From Ralstonia pickettii DTP0602 (GTDB lineage: Bacteria > Pseudomonadota > Gammaproteobacteria > Burkholderiales > Burkholderiaceae): a DNA stretch of 64,000 bases. Both the position numbers and the translations under genes were made by a program. The stretch covers positions 2,825,591 to 2,889,590 of the forward strand of contig CP006668.1 in assembly GCA_000471925.1 (NCBI GenBank), given 5' to 3'. The notes beneath the pieces were generated by a model. That model was not told where the DNA came from. It searched no databases and saw only the letters and a program-made list of their open reading frames with translations. The stretch's first letter is position 1. Every line of letters begins with the position of its first letter. Shown here piece after piece: positions 40,884-51,265 of this stretch.

Positions 40884-41052
40884 AGACCTCGACCTCGCCT
40901 ACACCCGCCTGTGCGAAGCCATGGGCCGCACCGGCGAAGCGCGCACCCCGCTGCTGCTGGCGATGGTGTGCCTGGGCCTGATGAGCCGGCAGGAGGCGTT
41001 GGCGCCGGTGCTCGCGCTGATCGACGAGGCGGAGGCGCGCAGCAAGGCGTAG
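40873..41052 (+). CDS. Small DUF2783-like protein, overlapping the monooxygenase
   Basis: 59 residues, all helical by look (EDLDLAYTRLCEAMGRTGEA, LLLAMVCLGLMSRQEALAPV). ATG 40873 lies inside the last codons of the monooxygenase. I recall DUF2783 proteins next to flavin monooxygenases in Burkholderiales, so a partner or stabilising role is likely. The gene is well supported by overlap, length and its 35-bp spacing to marR. Confidence 0.7.
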   Translation: MQAEDLDLAYTRLCEAMGRTGEARTPLLLAMVCLGLMSRQEALAPVLALIDEAEARSKA

Positions 41053-41087
41053 GGCTCTACAATTCCGACGCCTGACACGACAACGCC

Positions 41088-41558
41088 ATGAAGCCACTGC
41101 CACGCCTCGACCAATTCCTGACCTACCGCCTGCACCAGGTCAACAAGCTCAGCGACAAGGACAGCGCCGCCGCCTATCTGGCGCAATGCGGCCTGTTGCT
41201 GAGCGAAGGCCGCTGCCTGGCGGCGATCGGCGCGTTTGCGCCGCTGTCGGTCAACGAGCTGGCGCACCGCGCCAACCTGACCAAGGGGCAGGCCAGCCGC
41301 TCGGCGCAGGCGCTGGTGGAGCGCGGGCTGGTCAGCAAGGAGACCAGCGAAGCCGACGGCCGCGGCGTGGTGCTGTCGCTGACCGCGCAGGGCAAGCCGC
41401 TGTACCGGCAGGCGATCGCGATGATCGCCAAACGCAATGAAGAGATCTTCGGCTGTCTGAGCGAAGCGGAACAGGCACTGCTGGGCAGCCTGCTCGACCG
41501 GCTGGTGGCGCACGCCGGCCGGCAGGAAGAGGAAGATACCGTTGACGGCGCCGCCTAG
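41088..41558 (+). CDS. MarR-family transcriptional regulator
   Basis: 156 residues, winged HTH: SVNELAHRANLTKGQASRSA and the wing VSKETSEADGRGVVLSL are typical. It ends the monooxygenase-DUF2783 operon, and the palindrome at 39135-39167 is its probable operator, giving autoregulation and release by an aromatic ligand (inference). Its stop overlaps the convergent YccF gene by 4 bp. Confidence 0.9.
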   Translation: MKPLPRLDQFLTYRLHQVNKLSDKDSAAAYLAQCGLLLSEGRCLAAIGAFAPLSVNELAHRANLTKGQASRSAQALVERGLVSKETSEADGRGVVLSLTAQGKPLYRQAIAMIAKRNEEIFGCLSEAEQALLGSLLDRLVAHAGRQEEEDTVDGAA

Positions 41559-42010
41559 CGGCGCAGGTTGTCCACCTGGGTGCGCGCGCCATCGCGGCGC
41601 GCGGCTTCGGCCACCTCGTTGCTGACCACGGTCTGGCCGATCGGCGCCAGCGCGATGCCGGCCAGCTTCAGATGCTGAATCGCGAACGGGATGCCGATGA
41701 TGGTGACGAAGTTGGCGATCGCCGACATCACGTGGCCGATCGCCAGCCACACGCCGGCAAACACGAACCACAGCACATTGCCCACCAGCCCCATCGCGCC
41801 GGTGCCGAGATCGTCCCGGCCGGTCAGCTCGCGCCGGCTGATGGCCTGCTTGCCGAACGGGAAGAAGGTGAAGGTGCCGATCACGAAGCAGGCCTTGCCC
41901 CAGGGAATGCCGATGATCGAGATAAAGCAGAGCAGCCCGGCCAGCCACCAGGCCAGGCCCATCACCACGCCGCCAAGGATGAACCAGAGGAAGTTGCCGA
42001 TTGCGCGCAT
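41555..42010 (-). CDS. yccF: YccF-domain inner-membrane protein
   Basis: 151 residues from ATG 42010. It has two repeats of the YccF motif (IGNFLWFILGGVVMGLAWWL … ISIIGIPWGKACF and VGNVLWFVFAGVWLAIGHVM … VTIIGIPFAIQ), four membrane segments and a short cytosolic C-terminus. Function unknown. The open frame upstream of ATG 42010 runs through a dispersed 16-bp motif and is not part of the gene. Confidence 0.9.
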   Translation of the reverse strand: MRAIGNFLWFILGGVVMGLAWWLAGLLCFISIIGIPWGKACFVIGTFTFFPFGKQAISRRELTGRDDLGTGAMGLVGNVLWFVFAGVWLAIGHVMSAIANFVTIIGIPFAIQHLKLAGIALAPIGQTVVSNEVAEAARRDGARTQVDNLRR

Positions 42011-42097
42011 GCCAGCCTTTCGGGAGTGAGGAAGGGAACACGCATGATACGCAATGGTGGTGCGGGGGCGGCTCCACACGGCGGTTGCGGAGCGAAA

Positions 42098-42113
42098 GCG
42101 TACCCGTTTCTGC
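42098..42113 (-). repeat. Dispersed 16-bp motif copy
   Basis: GCGTACCCGTTTCTGC on the plus strand, the exact reverse complement of GCAGAAACGGGTACGC. Followed by GTACC, giving the extended form GGTACGCAGAAACGGGTACG. Confidence 0.85.
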
Positions 42114-42243
42114 GTACCTTGCCGCGATCCCCGGAAGCGCGTTAAGCGGCCTTCAGGAACCGGCCCCATCGGCTATGGCGTCGGTGTAATCGCACTACGA
42201 ACCCCGTCGCACGCGCAGCCAGAAACATGCTGGCGAGAGCAAA

Positions 42244-42259
42244 GCGTACCCAATTCTGC
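42244..42259 (-). repeat. Dispersed 16-bp motif copy (variant)
   Basis: GCGTACCCAATTCTGC, complement GCAGAATTGGGTACGC, the same variant as at 28237. 146 bp from the copy at 42098. Confidence 0.8.
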
Positions 42260-42669
42260 GTGACTGGCACCGGCAGGAGGAAGGCCGTATTGCGCGCCTC
42301 GCACGCTATGAGGGCGGGGCATTTACTGAAGCCGCCGACCGCTGTTGCCTCCGGCAAGCCCGGCCCGGCTCTAACACGGGCATCGCGTCAACGCCTTCGG
42401 CTGCGCTGCGCGCGGCGCATCAGATTCCCGCCCGCGTAGGCCGATACGGTTCACCGACGTAGGTGACAAAACAGTTCAAGCACATAGGTAACTGGTTTCT
42501 ACCTTGGCTATCCGGGCCAAGGAGGGCGGAACCCAGCGGTTCAAACAACGACAACATGTCACCAGCAGCGAAGCCCGCCGAGCACCGACCAGATGCCAAC
42601 CCCAGGGCAGGACGTAGGGCACTTCCAGTGCAAACCGTAGCACCAGACGCACCAACAACGAACCAGCCC

Positions 42670-43998
42670 TCACCCCCCTTCAAACAAAACCCTGACCCTC
42701 AACCCCGGCCCCGCATCCTCCAGCGCCAGCCGCGCCCCGTGCGATTGCACGATCTCAGCCACGATAGCCAGCCCCAGCCCGCTGCCGCCCGTCGGCGCAT
42801 CTGCCAGCCGATAGAAACGATCAAACACACGCCCCCGTTCCCCGGCAGGAATACCCGGCCCGTTATCGCTGACCACCATTTCAACTGAGCGCCCGTCGGC
42901 ACTACGCCCCACCCGCACATCGATACGGCTGCCGGAAGGGATATAAGCCAACGCGTTATCGAGCAAGTTGGTCAGCAGGATCCGCAACGCATCCGCATCG
43001 CCACGCACGATCGCCGGCGATAGATCCTCGCCACCATCAATCCCAAGGTCGATATTGCGATCCAGCGCAGCCTGCGTCATCTCCCCGACCACGCCGGCGG
43101 CAAGCTCGCGCAGGTCCACCGGTTCTCGCGGCGTCGTGGCCGCGCCGGGTTCCTGCCGCGCCAGCGTCAGCAACTGCGTCACCAGGTGGGTCAGCCGTTC
43201 GAGCCCCTGGCGCAGCTTGCCGATGGCCTCGTCGCGCGCCGGGCCGTTGTCGGCGCGCTCGACCAGTTGCGCCTGCAGTTGTAGCGCGGCCAGCGGCGTG
43301 CGCAGCGCGTGCGCGGCGTCGGCAACAAAGGCGCGCTGCGTGTCGATGGCGTGCGACAGGCGTTCGAGCAGCTGGTTCAGCGCGGCGCTCAGCGGAGCGA
43401 TCTCGTCCGGCATCTGGCGCACCGTCAGCGGCGCCAGCGTGGTGGCGTCGCGCGAGCGCACTTCGGCGGCGATTTCGCGCAGCGGGCGCAGGCCGCGCCC
43501 CACCGCCATCCACACCAGCCAGCCCAGCAGTGGCAGCAGCAGAAAGAGCGGCGCCACGGTGCGCAGTGCCATGCGCGCGGCCAGCGTGCGGCGCGCGCTC
43601 ATCGGCTGCGCGATCTGCACCACCGCGGGCCCGAGCTGCACGCTGTAGAGGCGCCATTCGCCCTGCTCGTTAGTGACGTTGGTAAAACCAAGCTCGGCCC
43701 GCGGCGGCAGGGCCGCGTGCGAATGCGACAGGTACAGGCTGCGGCCCGACCCGTCCCAGATATGGATGACGACGTCCTCGTCGGCATGCGCCAGGTCGCC
43801 GGGTGCGCCGAGGAACGGCGGCGCGACGGGGTTGGCGAACTGGCTGGGCAGCGCCGCGGCCATCTGCTTCATCTGGTAGTCGAACAGCGCGTTGGCTTCC
43901 TGCCGTGCCTGCCCGTAGATCAGCGCGGTGGCGATGGCGATGCCCGCGAGCAGCCCGGCGGCCAGCCACCACAGCAGGGTTCGCTGGATGGAGCGCAT
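42670..43998 (-). CDS. Two-component sensor histidine kinase of the sugar operon (QseC/GltS-like)
   Basis: 442 residues: N-terminal membrane helix, periplasmic loop (residues ~30-150), second helix, HAMP, then DHp with AHALRTPLAALQLQAQLVER and an HATPase domain with NLLDNALAYI, DNGPGI and GSGLGLAIV. It overlaps the regulator gene by 1 bp. Because it ends a zwf-pgl-glk operon, it probably responds to glucose or a pathway intermediate, as the GltR/GltS pair in pseudomonads does (analogy). The C-terminus is short and normal. Confidence 0.92.
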   Translation of the reverse strand: MRSIQRTLLWWLAAGLLAGIAIATALIYGQARQEANALFDYQMKQMAAALPSQFANPVAPPFLGAPGDLAHADEDVVIHIWDGSGRSLYLSHSHAALPPRAELGFTNVTNEQGEWRLYSVQLGPAVVQIAQPMSARRTLAARMALRTVAPLFLLLPLLGWLVWMAVGRGLRPLREIAAEVRSRDATTLAPLTVRQMPDEIAPLSAALNQLLERLSHAIDTQRAFVADAAHALRTPLAALQLQAQLVERADNGPARDEAIGKLRQGLERLTHLVTQLLTLARQEPGAATTPREPVDLRELAAGVVGEMTQAALDRNIDLGIDGGEDLSPAIVRGDADALRILLTNLLDNALAYIPSGSRIDVRVGRSADGRSVEMVVSDNGPGIPAGERGRVFDRFYRLADAPTGGSGLGLAIVAEIVQSHGARLALEDAGPGLRVRVLFEGG

Positions 43999-44720
43999 CA
44001 GCGGCTGTCCCCTTCGCCCGCCGGCTTGTCCGCCGCTGTATCGCCGTCAAGGCGCGGCACCACATAGCCCACGCCCCGGATATTGCGGATCAGCGCGGCA
44101 CCGAACTTCTTGCGCAGCGCATGGATATAGACCTCGACGGTATTGCTGCCGACTTCATCGTCCCAGCCGTACAGGCGCTCCTGCAACTGCGGCACCGACC
44201 ACACCTTGCCTGGCCGCGCCATCAGCGCGGACAGCAGCGCGAACTCGCGCGCCGACAGCCGCACCGGTTCACCGCGGTGGGTGGCTTCGCGCGTGGCGGG
44301 GTTGAGCACGACATCGCCATAGACGATCAGCGGCTCGGCCCGGCCGGCCGCGCGGCGCGCCAGTGCGTGCATGCGCGCGGCCAGTTCCTGCAGGTCGAAG
44401 GGCTTGACCAGGTAGTCGTCGGCGCCTGCGTTCAGGCCCGCCACGCGGTCAGCCACGGCATCGCGCGCGGTCAGGATCAGCACCGGCGTGGGCACGCCGC
44501 GCGTGCGCAGCGTACGCAGGACGTCGAGGCCGGAGCGCCGCGGCAGGCCGAGGTCGAGCAGCACCAGGTCATAGCACGCTTCGCCGTCCTGCGCGGTGGT
44601 CGCCGCGGCCAGTCCCGCGTCGCCGTCGCGTACCCAGTCGACGGTAAAGCCTTCCTGGCGCAGCGCCACTCTGACGCTGTCGCCGATCATGGCGTCGTCT
44701 TCCACCAGCAATACGCGCAT
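43998..44720 (-). CDS. OmpR-family response regulator of the sugar operon
   Basis: 240 residues. The receiver domain has VEDDAMIGD, the phospho-acceptor Asp in LVLLDLGLP, LTARDA and VKPFD; a winged-helix C-domain follows (SAREFALLSALMARPGKVWS … YIHALRKKFG). Its ATG is 2 bp after the glk stop, so it is transcribed and probably translated with glk. Likely target: the zwf and edd promoters, which face each other across 47956-48121. Confidence 0.92.
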   Translation of the reverse strand: MRVLLVEDDAMIGDSVRVALRQEGFTVDWVRDGDAGLAAATTAQDGEACYDLVLLDLGLPRRSGLDVLRTLRTRGVPTPVLILTARDAVADRVAGLNAGADDYLVKPFDLQELAARMHALARRAAGRAEPLIVYGDVVLNPATREATHRGEPVRLSAREFALLSALMARPGKVWSVPQLQERLYGWDDEVGSNTVEVYIHALRKKFGAALIRNIRGVGYVVPRLDGDTAADKPAGEGDSR

Positions 44721-44722
44721 GG

Positions 44723-45736
44723 CTAGCTGTTCCCGGCGCTGAGCCGCTCGTCAAGCGCGCGCGAAAGGCCAGCCAGCGCCGGATGGCGTGCGGTAATGAC
44801 GTGGACCGACACGGCTTCCAGCCACCCGCGCATGCGCCCCTTGGCGACAAAGCGCTCGGCAAACGACGAGGCCTGCAGCGCCGGCACGAAGCGCGGCAGG
44901 ATGCCGCCGCCGAGGTAGACGCCACCACGTGCGCCCAGCACCAGCGCAATGTCGGCCGCGACCGAGCCGAGCAGCCCGAAGAACACGGCCATGGTGCGCT
45001 GGCACAGCGGGTCATTGCGCTCGAAAGCGCCGGCGGTGACCTGGTCCGGCTGCAGCGGAGCGAGCAAAAGCGTACCCGTTTCTGCGGCCAGTGCGGCATG
45101 GATTTGCGACAGTCCGCTGCCCGACAAAAGCCGCTCCGCCGACACGCGCCCGATGTTGCGATGGGCGGCGCGCCAGGCCACCCATTCATCGTCGGTGTCC
45201 GGCATCAGTTCGATATGCCCGCCCTCGCCCGCCAGCGGCACGGCCTGCCCGCCCGGCGCGGGCACCAGGCCCGACACGCCCAGCCCGGTGCCGGGCCCCA
45301 ACAAGGCCAGCGGTGCGGCGCGTACCGCCGTGCCGGGGCGCACCTGTTCCAGCCCGTCGGCGGGCAAGTGCGGCAAAGCGAGCGCCAGCGCGGTGAAGTC
45401 GTTGATCGCCACCAGCGTGTGCAGCCCGAGCGCGCGCCGCATGCCGTCGATCGAGAACGACCAGTTGTGGTTGGTCAGCCGCACCTGGTCCCCGGTCACC
45501 GGGTTGGCCAAGCCGATCGCCGCGTGGCGCGGCACCGCCTGGCCGGAGGCGGCGAGGCCGTCCAGGTACTGGCGCAGCGCCGCTTCGAGCGACGGGAAGT
45601 CGACCACCTTCAGCGCGGTGACGGGGCCGATCTGCATCGGTGCTGTTTCCAGCGCGAAGCGCACGTTGGTGCCGCCGATGTCGCCCAGCAGGCGCGGGAA
45701 GGCGGCGGAAGACGGTGTGGAAGCAGTCGCGGCCAT
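44723..45736 (-). CDS. glk: Glucokinase
   Basis: 337 residues from ATG 45736 (three codons after an alternative Met). ATP motif LLGDIGGTNVRFAL, ATP/sugar motif GPGTGLGVSGLV, and GEGGHIELMP as in the E. coli-type Glk. It phosphorylates glucose for the zwf branch. Between the RLLSGSGLSQIHAAL helix and the next conserved helix the sequence reads AETGTLL, which is exactly the translation of an embedded 16-bp motif copy (45069-45084). The corresponding E. coli segment is a variable loop, so the motif is probably tolerated. Confidence 0.95.
   Translation of the reverse strand: MAATASTPSSAAFPRLLGDIGGTNVRFALETAPMQIGPVTALKVVDFPSLEAALRQYLDGLAASGQAVPRHAAIGLANPVTGDQVRLTNHNWSFSIDGMRRALGLHTLVAINDFTALALALPHLPADGLEQVRPGTAVRAAPLALLGPGTGLGVSGLVPAPGGQAVPLAGEGGHIELMPDTDDEWVAWRAAHRNIGRVSAERLLSGSGLSQIHAALAAETGTLLLAPLQPDQVTAGAFERNDPLCQRTMAVFFGLLGSVAADIALVLGARGGVYLGGGILPRFVPALQASSFAERFVAKGRMRGWLEAVSVHVITARHPALAGLSRALDERLSAGNS
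45069..45084 (-). repeat. 16-bp motif copy inside the glk coding sequence
   Basis: GCGTACCCGTTTCTGC on the plus strand, perfect complement of GCAGAAACGGGTACGC. On the coding (minus) strand it is read in frame as Ala-Glu-Thr-Gly-Thr in a loop of glucokinase. It is the only copy in the window found inside a gene. Confidence 0.9.
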
Positions 45737-45764
45737 TGGCGTCACCTCGGATCAGTCGTTGGGA

Positions 45765-46445
45765 TCAGGCCTTGAACACATCAAACCCGTGCCGGTGCCG
45801 CGACACCACCAGGCTGACCGGCAACTCGGGCGTCGGACCCTGCAGCGCGCGTTCGAGCACCTCGGCCTTGGTGGCGCCGCTGACCGCCAGGAACGCGCGC
45901 TCGGCCGCCAGCAGCGCGGCCAGGTTCAGCGTGATGCGCGCGTGCGGCGCGGCCGCCGGATGGGTGATCACATAGCCCGGCGTGGGATCGCTCAACGCGC
46001 TCTCCAGTTCGGGCGCATCCGGGAACAGCGAGGCAGTGTGGCCGTCCTCGCCCATGCCCAGCACCACCACGTTGGGCTGGCGGAAGGCGCGGTTGGCACG
46101 CGCCACCGCCTGTTCAGGCTCGGCGGCGTCCTGCGCGTCGGCGATCAGCGGCAGGAAGGCGGCGCTGCCGGCAGCTTCGCGCAGCAGGTGCGCGCGCACC
46201 AGCGCGGCGTTGCTGTCGGGATGGTCCGGCGGCACCACGCGCTCGTCGACTAGCGTCACCGTCACAGCTTCCCAACGTACCGGCCGGTAGCGCAGGCGCT
46301 CGAACATCGCCACCGGCGAGCGCCCCCCCGAGACCGCCAGCACCGCCCAGCCGTTCACGCGGATGGCAAGTTCCAGCGCATTGCTGATCGAGATGGCCAG
46401 CGCCTCGGCCTGGTCCATTGGCGTGGGATGTTCAAACAGGCGCAT
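45765..46445 (-). CDS. pgl: 6-phosphogluconolactonase
   Basis: 226 residues, NagB/DevB type: VLAVSGGRSPVAMFERL, TVTLVDERVVPPDHPDSNAA and LGMGEDGHTASLFP are the family signatures. It opens 6-phosphogluconolactone made by Zwf. It lies 46 bp after zwf and 28 bp before glk. Confidence 0.95.
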   Translation of the reverse strand: MRLFEHPTPMDQAEALAISISNALELAIRVNGWAVLAVSGGRSPVAMFERLRYRPVRWEAVTVTLVDERVVPPDHPDSNAALVRAHLLREAAGSAAFLPLIADAQDAAEPEQAVARANRAFRQPNVVVLGMGEDGHTASLFPDAPELESALSDPTPGYVITHPAAAPHARITLNLAALLAAERAFLAVSGATKAEVLERALQGPTPELPVSLVVSRHRHGFDVFKA

Positions 46446-46491
46446 GATGGTTTCCTTTGCAATTCAGGCGGGCGCTGCGGCGTGGCATCGC

Positions 46492-47955
<1,464 letters not shown>

Positions 47956-48044
47956 GCTGAGCTCCTTGATTCATTGTTGCAGCCATTGAGACCGAAGGCC
48001 GAGTTGCGGCCAGTTTACGTGAGTCGCCCCGGCTTGGCGAGGCA

Positions 48045-48060
48045 GCGTACCCATTTCTGC
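48045..48060 (-). repeat. Dispersed motif copy in the zwf/edd promoter region
   Basis: GCGTACCCATTTCTGC, complement GCAGAAATGGGTACGC (one change from consensus). It sits in the 166-bp region between the divergent zwf and edd starts. Confidence 0.85.
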
Positions 48061-48121
48061 GTACTCCGTGCAGTGCGCGGCAAAGTGCGCTAGGCTGAAG
48101 GCTCCCCCGCAGGAGAACCCC

Positions 48122-50020
48122 ATGCCACGTCATCCAGTGCTCGAGCGGGTCACCGCCCGCATCGTCTCCCGCAGCGCCGCCTCGCGCCAGGCGTATCTCG
48201 ACCGCACCCGCGCCATGGCTGGGCAGAAGGTCGAACGCGCGCAACTCTCTTGTACCAACCTTGCCCATGCGGTGGCCGCGATGCCGGACACCGCCAAGAT
48301 CCGCCTGAAGGCCGACGAGCGGCCCAACCTGGCGATCGTCTCGGCCTATAACGACATGCTCTCGGCGCACCAGCCGCTGGCGGCCTACCCGCAATGGATC
48401 AAGGAAGCCGCGCTCGAAGCCGGCGGCACCGCGCAATTCGCGGGCGGCACGCCGGCGATGTGCGACGGCGTCACGCAGGGGCAGGACGGCATGGACCTGT
48501 CGCTGTTCTCGCGCGATGTGATCGCGCTGGCGGCGGCGGTGGCGTTGTCGCACCAGATGTTCGACGCCGCGCTGTACCTGGGCGTCTGCGACAAGATCGT
48601 GCCCGGGCTGGTGATGGGCGCGCTGTCGTTCGGCCACCTGCCGGCGGTGTTCGTGCCGGGCGGGCCGATGACCACCGGCATCAGCAACGACGAGAAGGCG
48701 CGCATCCGCCAGCTCTACGCGGAAGGCAAGATCGGCCGCCAGGAACTGCTCGAGGCCGAGACCCGCTCCTACCACGGCCCGGGCACCTGCACCTTCTACG
48801 GCACCGCCAATTCCAACCAGATGCTGATGGAAATGATGGGGCTGCACCTGCCGGGCACGGCCTTCGTCAACCCCAACACGCCGCTGCGCGAGGCGCTCAC
48901 GCGCGAGGCCGCGCGCCAGGCGCTGAAGCTGGTGCATGGCGGCGAGCGCTACACGCCGGTGGCTGACGTGCTGGATGAGCGCGCCTTCGTCAACGGCATT
49001 GTCGGGCTGCTGGCTACCGGTGGCTCGACCAACCACACGCTGCACCTGATCGCGATGGCGCGCGTGGCCGGCATCGTGCTGAGCTGGGATGACTTCGACG
49101 AGCTGTCCGCCGTGGTGCCATTGCTGGCGCGCGTGTACCCGAACGGCAAGGCCGACGTGAACCAGTTCCAGGCGGCCGGCGGGCTGCCGGTGGTGATCCG
49201 CGGGCTGCTGGCGCTGGGCCTGGTGCACGACGACGTGACCACCATCGTCGGCCGCGGGCTGCAGGACTACACGCGCGAGCCGGTGCTGCGCGACGGCACG
49301 CTCACGTGGATCGACGGCCCGGCGGCGCCGCTCGACGACAGCATCGTGAGCACGGCCGACCGGCCCTTTGCGCCGGACGGCGGCATCAAGGTGCTGGACG
49401 GCAAGCTGGGCCGCGCGGTGATCAAGACCTCGGCGGTCAAGGCCGAACACCAGGTGGTGCAGGCGCCGGCGATCGTATTCGAGCACCAGGACGACGTGCT
49501 GCACGCGTTCAAGCGCGGCGAGCTGGAGCGCGATTTCGTTGCGGTGCTGCCGTGGCAGGGCCCGGCCTCGTGCGGCATGCCGGAGCTGCACAAGCTCACC
49601 CCGACGCTGACCGTGCTGCAGGACCGCGGCTTTCACGTGGCGCTGGTGACCGACGGGCGCATGTCGGGCGCGTCGGGCAAGGTGCCGGCGGCGATCCACG
49701 TCTGCCCCGAAGCGTTGCGCGGCGGCGCCATCGGACGCGTGCGCACCGGCGACCTGGTGCGCGTGGACGCGCCCGCGGGCGTGCTCGAGGTGTTGGTGCC
49801 CGCCGACGAGTGGCAGGCACGCGAAGCGGCTCGTCCCGATCTCAGCGCCAACCGGCACGGTGTGGGGCGCGACCTGTTTGCGACCTTCCGCTGCAATGTC
49901 AGCACCGCGGAGAGCGGGGCCTGCACGCTTTTTTCGGATGAAGGGGGTGAAGGCCACGAGGGCGACCAAGCCCGGCATGGCCACGCTGGCGCGCGCGGCC
50001 GCGCCACGCACGCGGCCTGA
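48122..50020 (+). CDS. edd: 6-phosphogluconate dehydratase (Entner-Doudoroff)
   Basis: 632 residues from ATG 48122 with AGGAGA eight bases ahead. IlvD/Edd family: [20 protein letters not shown], the Cys-containing [11 protein letters not shown] and [24 protein letters not shown] and [11 protein letters not shown] support the 4Fe-4S dehydratase. It makes KDPG from 6-phosphogluconate. The eda aldolase is not in the window, so it must be elsewhere. Its last ~20 codons are unusually His/Gly/Ala-rich. Confidence 0.96.
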   Translation: MPRHPVLERVTARIVSRSAASRQAYLDRTRAMAGQKVERAQLSCTNLAHAVAAMPDTAKIRLKADERPNLAIVSAYNDMLSAHQPLAAYPQWIKEAALEAGGTAQFAGGTPAMCDGVTQGQDGMDLSLFSRDVIALAAAVALSHQMFDAALYLGVCDKIVPGLVMGALSFGHLPAVFVPGGPMTTGISNDEKARIRQLYAEGKIGRQELLEAETRSYHGPGTCTFYGTANSNQMLMEMMGLHLPGTAFVNPNTPLREALTREAARQALKLVHGGERYTPVADVLDERAFVNGIVGLLATGGSTNHTLHLIAMARVAGIVLSWDDFDELSAVVPLLARVYPNGKADVNQFQAAGGLPVVIRGLLALGLVHDDVTTIVGRGLQDYTREPVLRDGTLTWIDGPAAPLDDSIVSTADRPFAPDGGIKVLDGKLGRAVIKTSAVKAEHQVVQAPAIVFEHQDDVLHAFKRGELERDFVAVLPWQGPASCGMPELHKLTPTLTVLQDRGFHVALVTDGRMSGASGKVPAAIHVCPEALRGGAIGRVRTGDLVRVDAPAGVLEVLVPADEWQAREAARPDLSANRHGVGRDLFATFRCNVSTAESGACTLFSDEGGEGHEGDQARHGHAGARGRATHAA

Positions 50021-50030
50021 GCGCCTGCGT

Positions 50031-50966
50031 TCAACCCAGGTTGTGCGCCGGCTGCCGCTGGCCGCCGGCCGGCCGTGGCGCGGAGGGGGCGGGCGCCCCC
50101 TCGCTCACCTTCACCGCGCCGGGCACGGCCGACGCACCCGGCACGTGCAGTTCCTGGATCGGCACGGCGAGCTTGCAGCCGGCGCCTTCCAGCACTTGCT
50201 TGATGCGCTCGTAGAAGGCGAAGCGCACGTTCCAGTAATCGTCGTTCGAGGTCCAGTAGCGCACGTTCAGCGTAATGCCCTGCTGCGTGTAGTTGATCAC
50301 CATCGTCTCCGGCACGGGCTCCTCCAGCAGGCGCGGCTCACGCACCAGCATCTCGCGCAAGGCTTCCAGGCCGCGCGCTGCAGGTCGCTGTCGAAGGTCA
50401 CCGTGGCCTCGATATCGGCGCGGCGCGTGGCGTTCTCGCTGTAGTTGGTGATCGCGCTGCCCCACAGCTTGCCGTTGGGCACGCGCAGGCAGACGCCGTC
50501 GAAGGTGGTCAGCTCGCTCATGAAGAGGCCGGTCTCGCGCACGGTGCCGGCCACGCCCTGCGCATCGATGTACTGCCCCACGCGAAACGGCCGCAGCAGC
50601 ACCAGCATGATGCCCGCGGCAATGTTCTGCAGCGTGCCCTGCAGCGCCAGCCCGATGGCAAGGCCCGCGGCGCCCAGCATGGCGATGATGCTGGCGGTCT
50701 GCACGCAACTGCGACAGCACCAGCACGATGGTGAGCACGCGCACCATCCACTGCAGCGCATTGGCCAGCAGCGGGCGCATGGTTGCATCCACGTGGGTGC
50801 CGCTGAGGGCGCGCCGCATAGCCCCGGCCACGCGGCCTGACAGCCACCAACCGGCGATCAGGATCAAGATGGCCGCCAGGCAGTTCATGCCCTGGTTGAT
50901 GGCGAAGTGGACCAGGTAGGTCCAGCCGGCCTCCAGCTTGTCGGCGTCGATAAAGTTGAGGTCCAT
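50031..50966 (-). pseudogene. MscS-family mechanosensitive channel gene with two compensating frameshifts
   Basis: From ATG 50966 one frame gives the N-terminal membrane helices (MDLNFIDADKLEAGWTYLVH … VRVLTIVLVLSQL) and, further on, the C-terminal cytosolic part (VPETMVINYTQQGITLNVRY). The pore helix and middle beta-domain (ASIIAMLGAAGLAIGLALQG, LLRPFRVGQYIDAQGVAGTV) lie in another frame, 50297-50788. The shifts fall near 50704 and 50382, apparently a net loss of two and of one base, so the frame returns. Either a double mutation in a dead gene or two base-calling errors in GGG-rich stretches. Confidence 0.85.
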
Positions 50967-51031
50967 GGGCGCGGCTCCGTTTGTTGTCCAGGTTGTTGTC
51001 GGGATCTGGTGGCGCTGCCGCGGGTTTCGCG

Positions 51032-51047
51032 GCGTACCCGTTTCTGC
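51032..51047 (-). repeat. Dispersed 16-bp motif copy
   Basis: GCGTACCCGTTTCTGC, perfect complement of the consensus, 66 bp upstream of the MscS start. Confidence 0.85.
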
Positions 51048-51236
51048 GTGCCGCGACTGGAGTCGGTTCGCTCTCCTGCCGCTCAAGGATCGGCGTCTAA
51101 TTTGACAAATTGATGCACGTTGAATACACGATGTCAGACGATCACCGACAAAGCCGGGGTGCACACCACAGAGCAGGTGACAAGCAGAGCGGACATTGGT
51201 TTCCGGTGCCTGCGAGGCTGGCCCGCTTGCAGGACC

Positions 51237-51265
51237 CGCCATCCCTTATGGAATAAGGGATGGCG
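51237..51265. repeat. Perfect 13-bp inverted repeat
   Basis: CGCCATCCCTTAT and ATAAGGGATGGCG flank a 3-base loop GGA. There is no T-tract on either side, so it is not an ordinary terminator; it could be a processing signal, operator or mobile-element relic. It lies in the gene-free stretch between the MscS-type and MFS genes. Confidence 0.7.

Larger units (their letters stand above)
42011..42669. other. Gene-free region with two motif copies and a possible IS end
   Basis: About 660 bp without a credible gene. It contains dispersed motif copies at 42098-42113 and 42244-42259, and around 42451-42466 the palindrome TCACCGACGTAGGTGA followed by ACAAAACAGTTCAAGCACAT and TAGGTAAC. That last stretch resembles the terminal sequences of some IS481-type elements, but no transposase frame remains. 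It could be the scar of a lost insertion sequence. Confidence 0.45.

Noticed and set aside
42463..42888. Plus-strand frame of 141 codons
   Set aside because: It runs antisense into the histidine kinase gene and through the suspected IS remnant, with no ribosome site or domain.
51237..51265. Rho-independent terminator of the MFS gene
   Set aside because: It is about 290 bp beyond the stop and has no T-tract on the minus strand.
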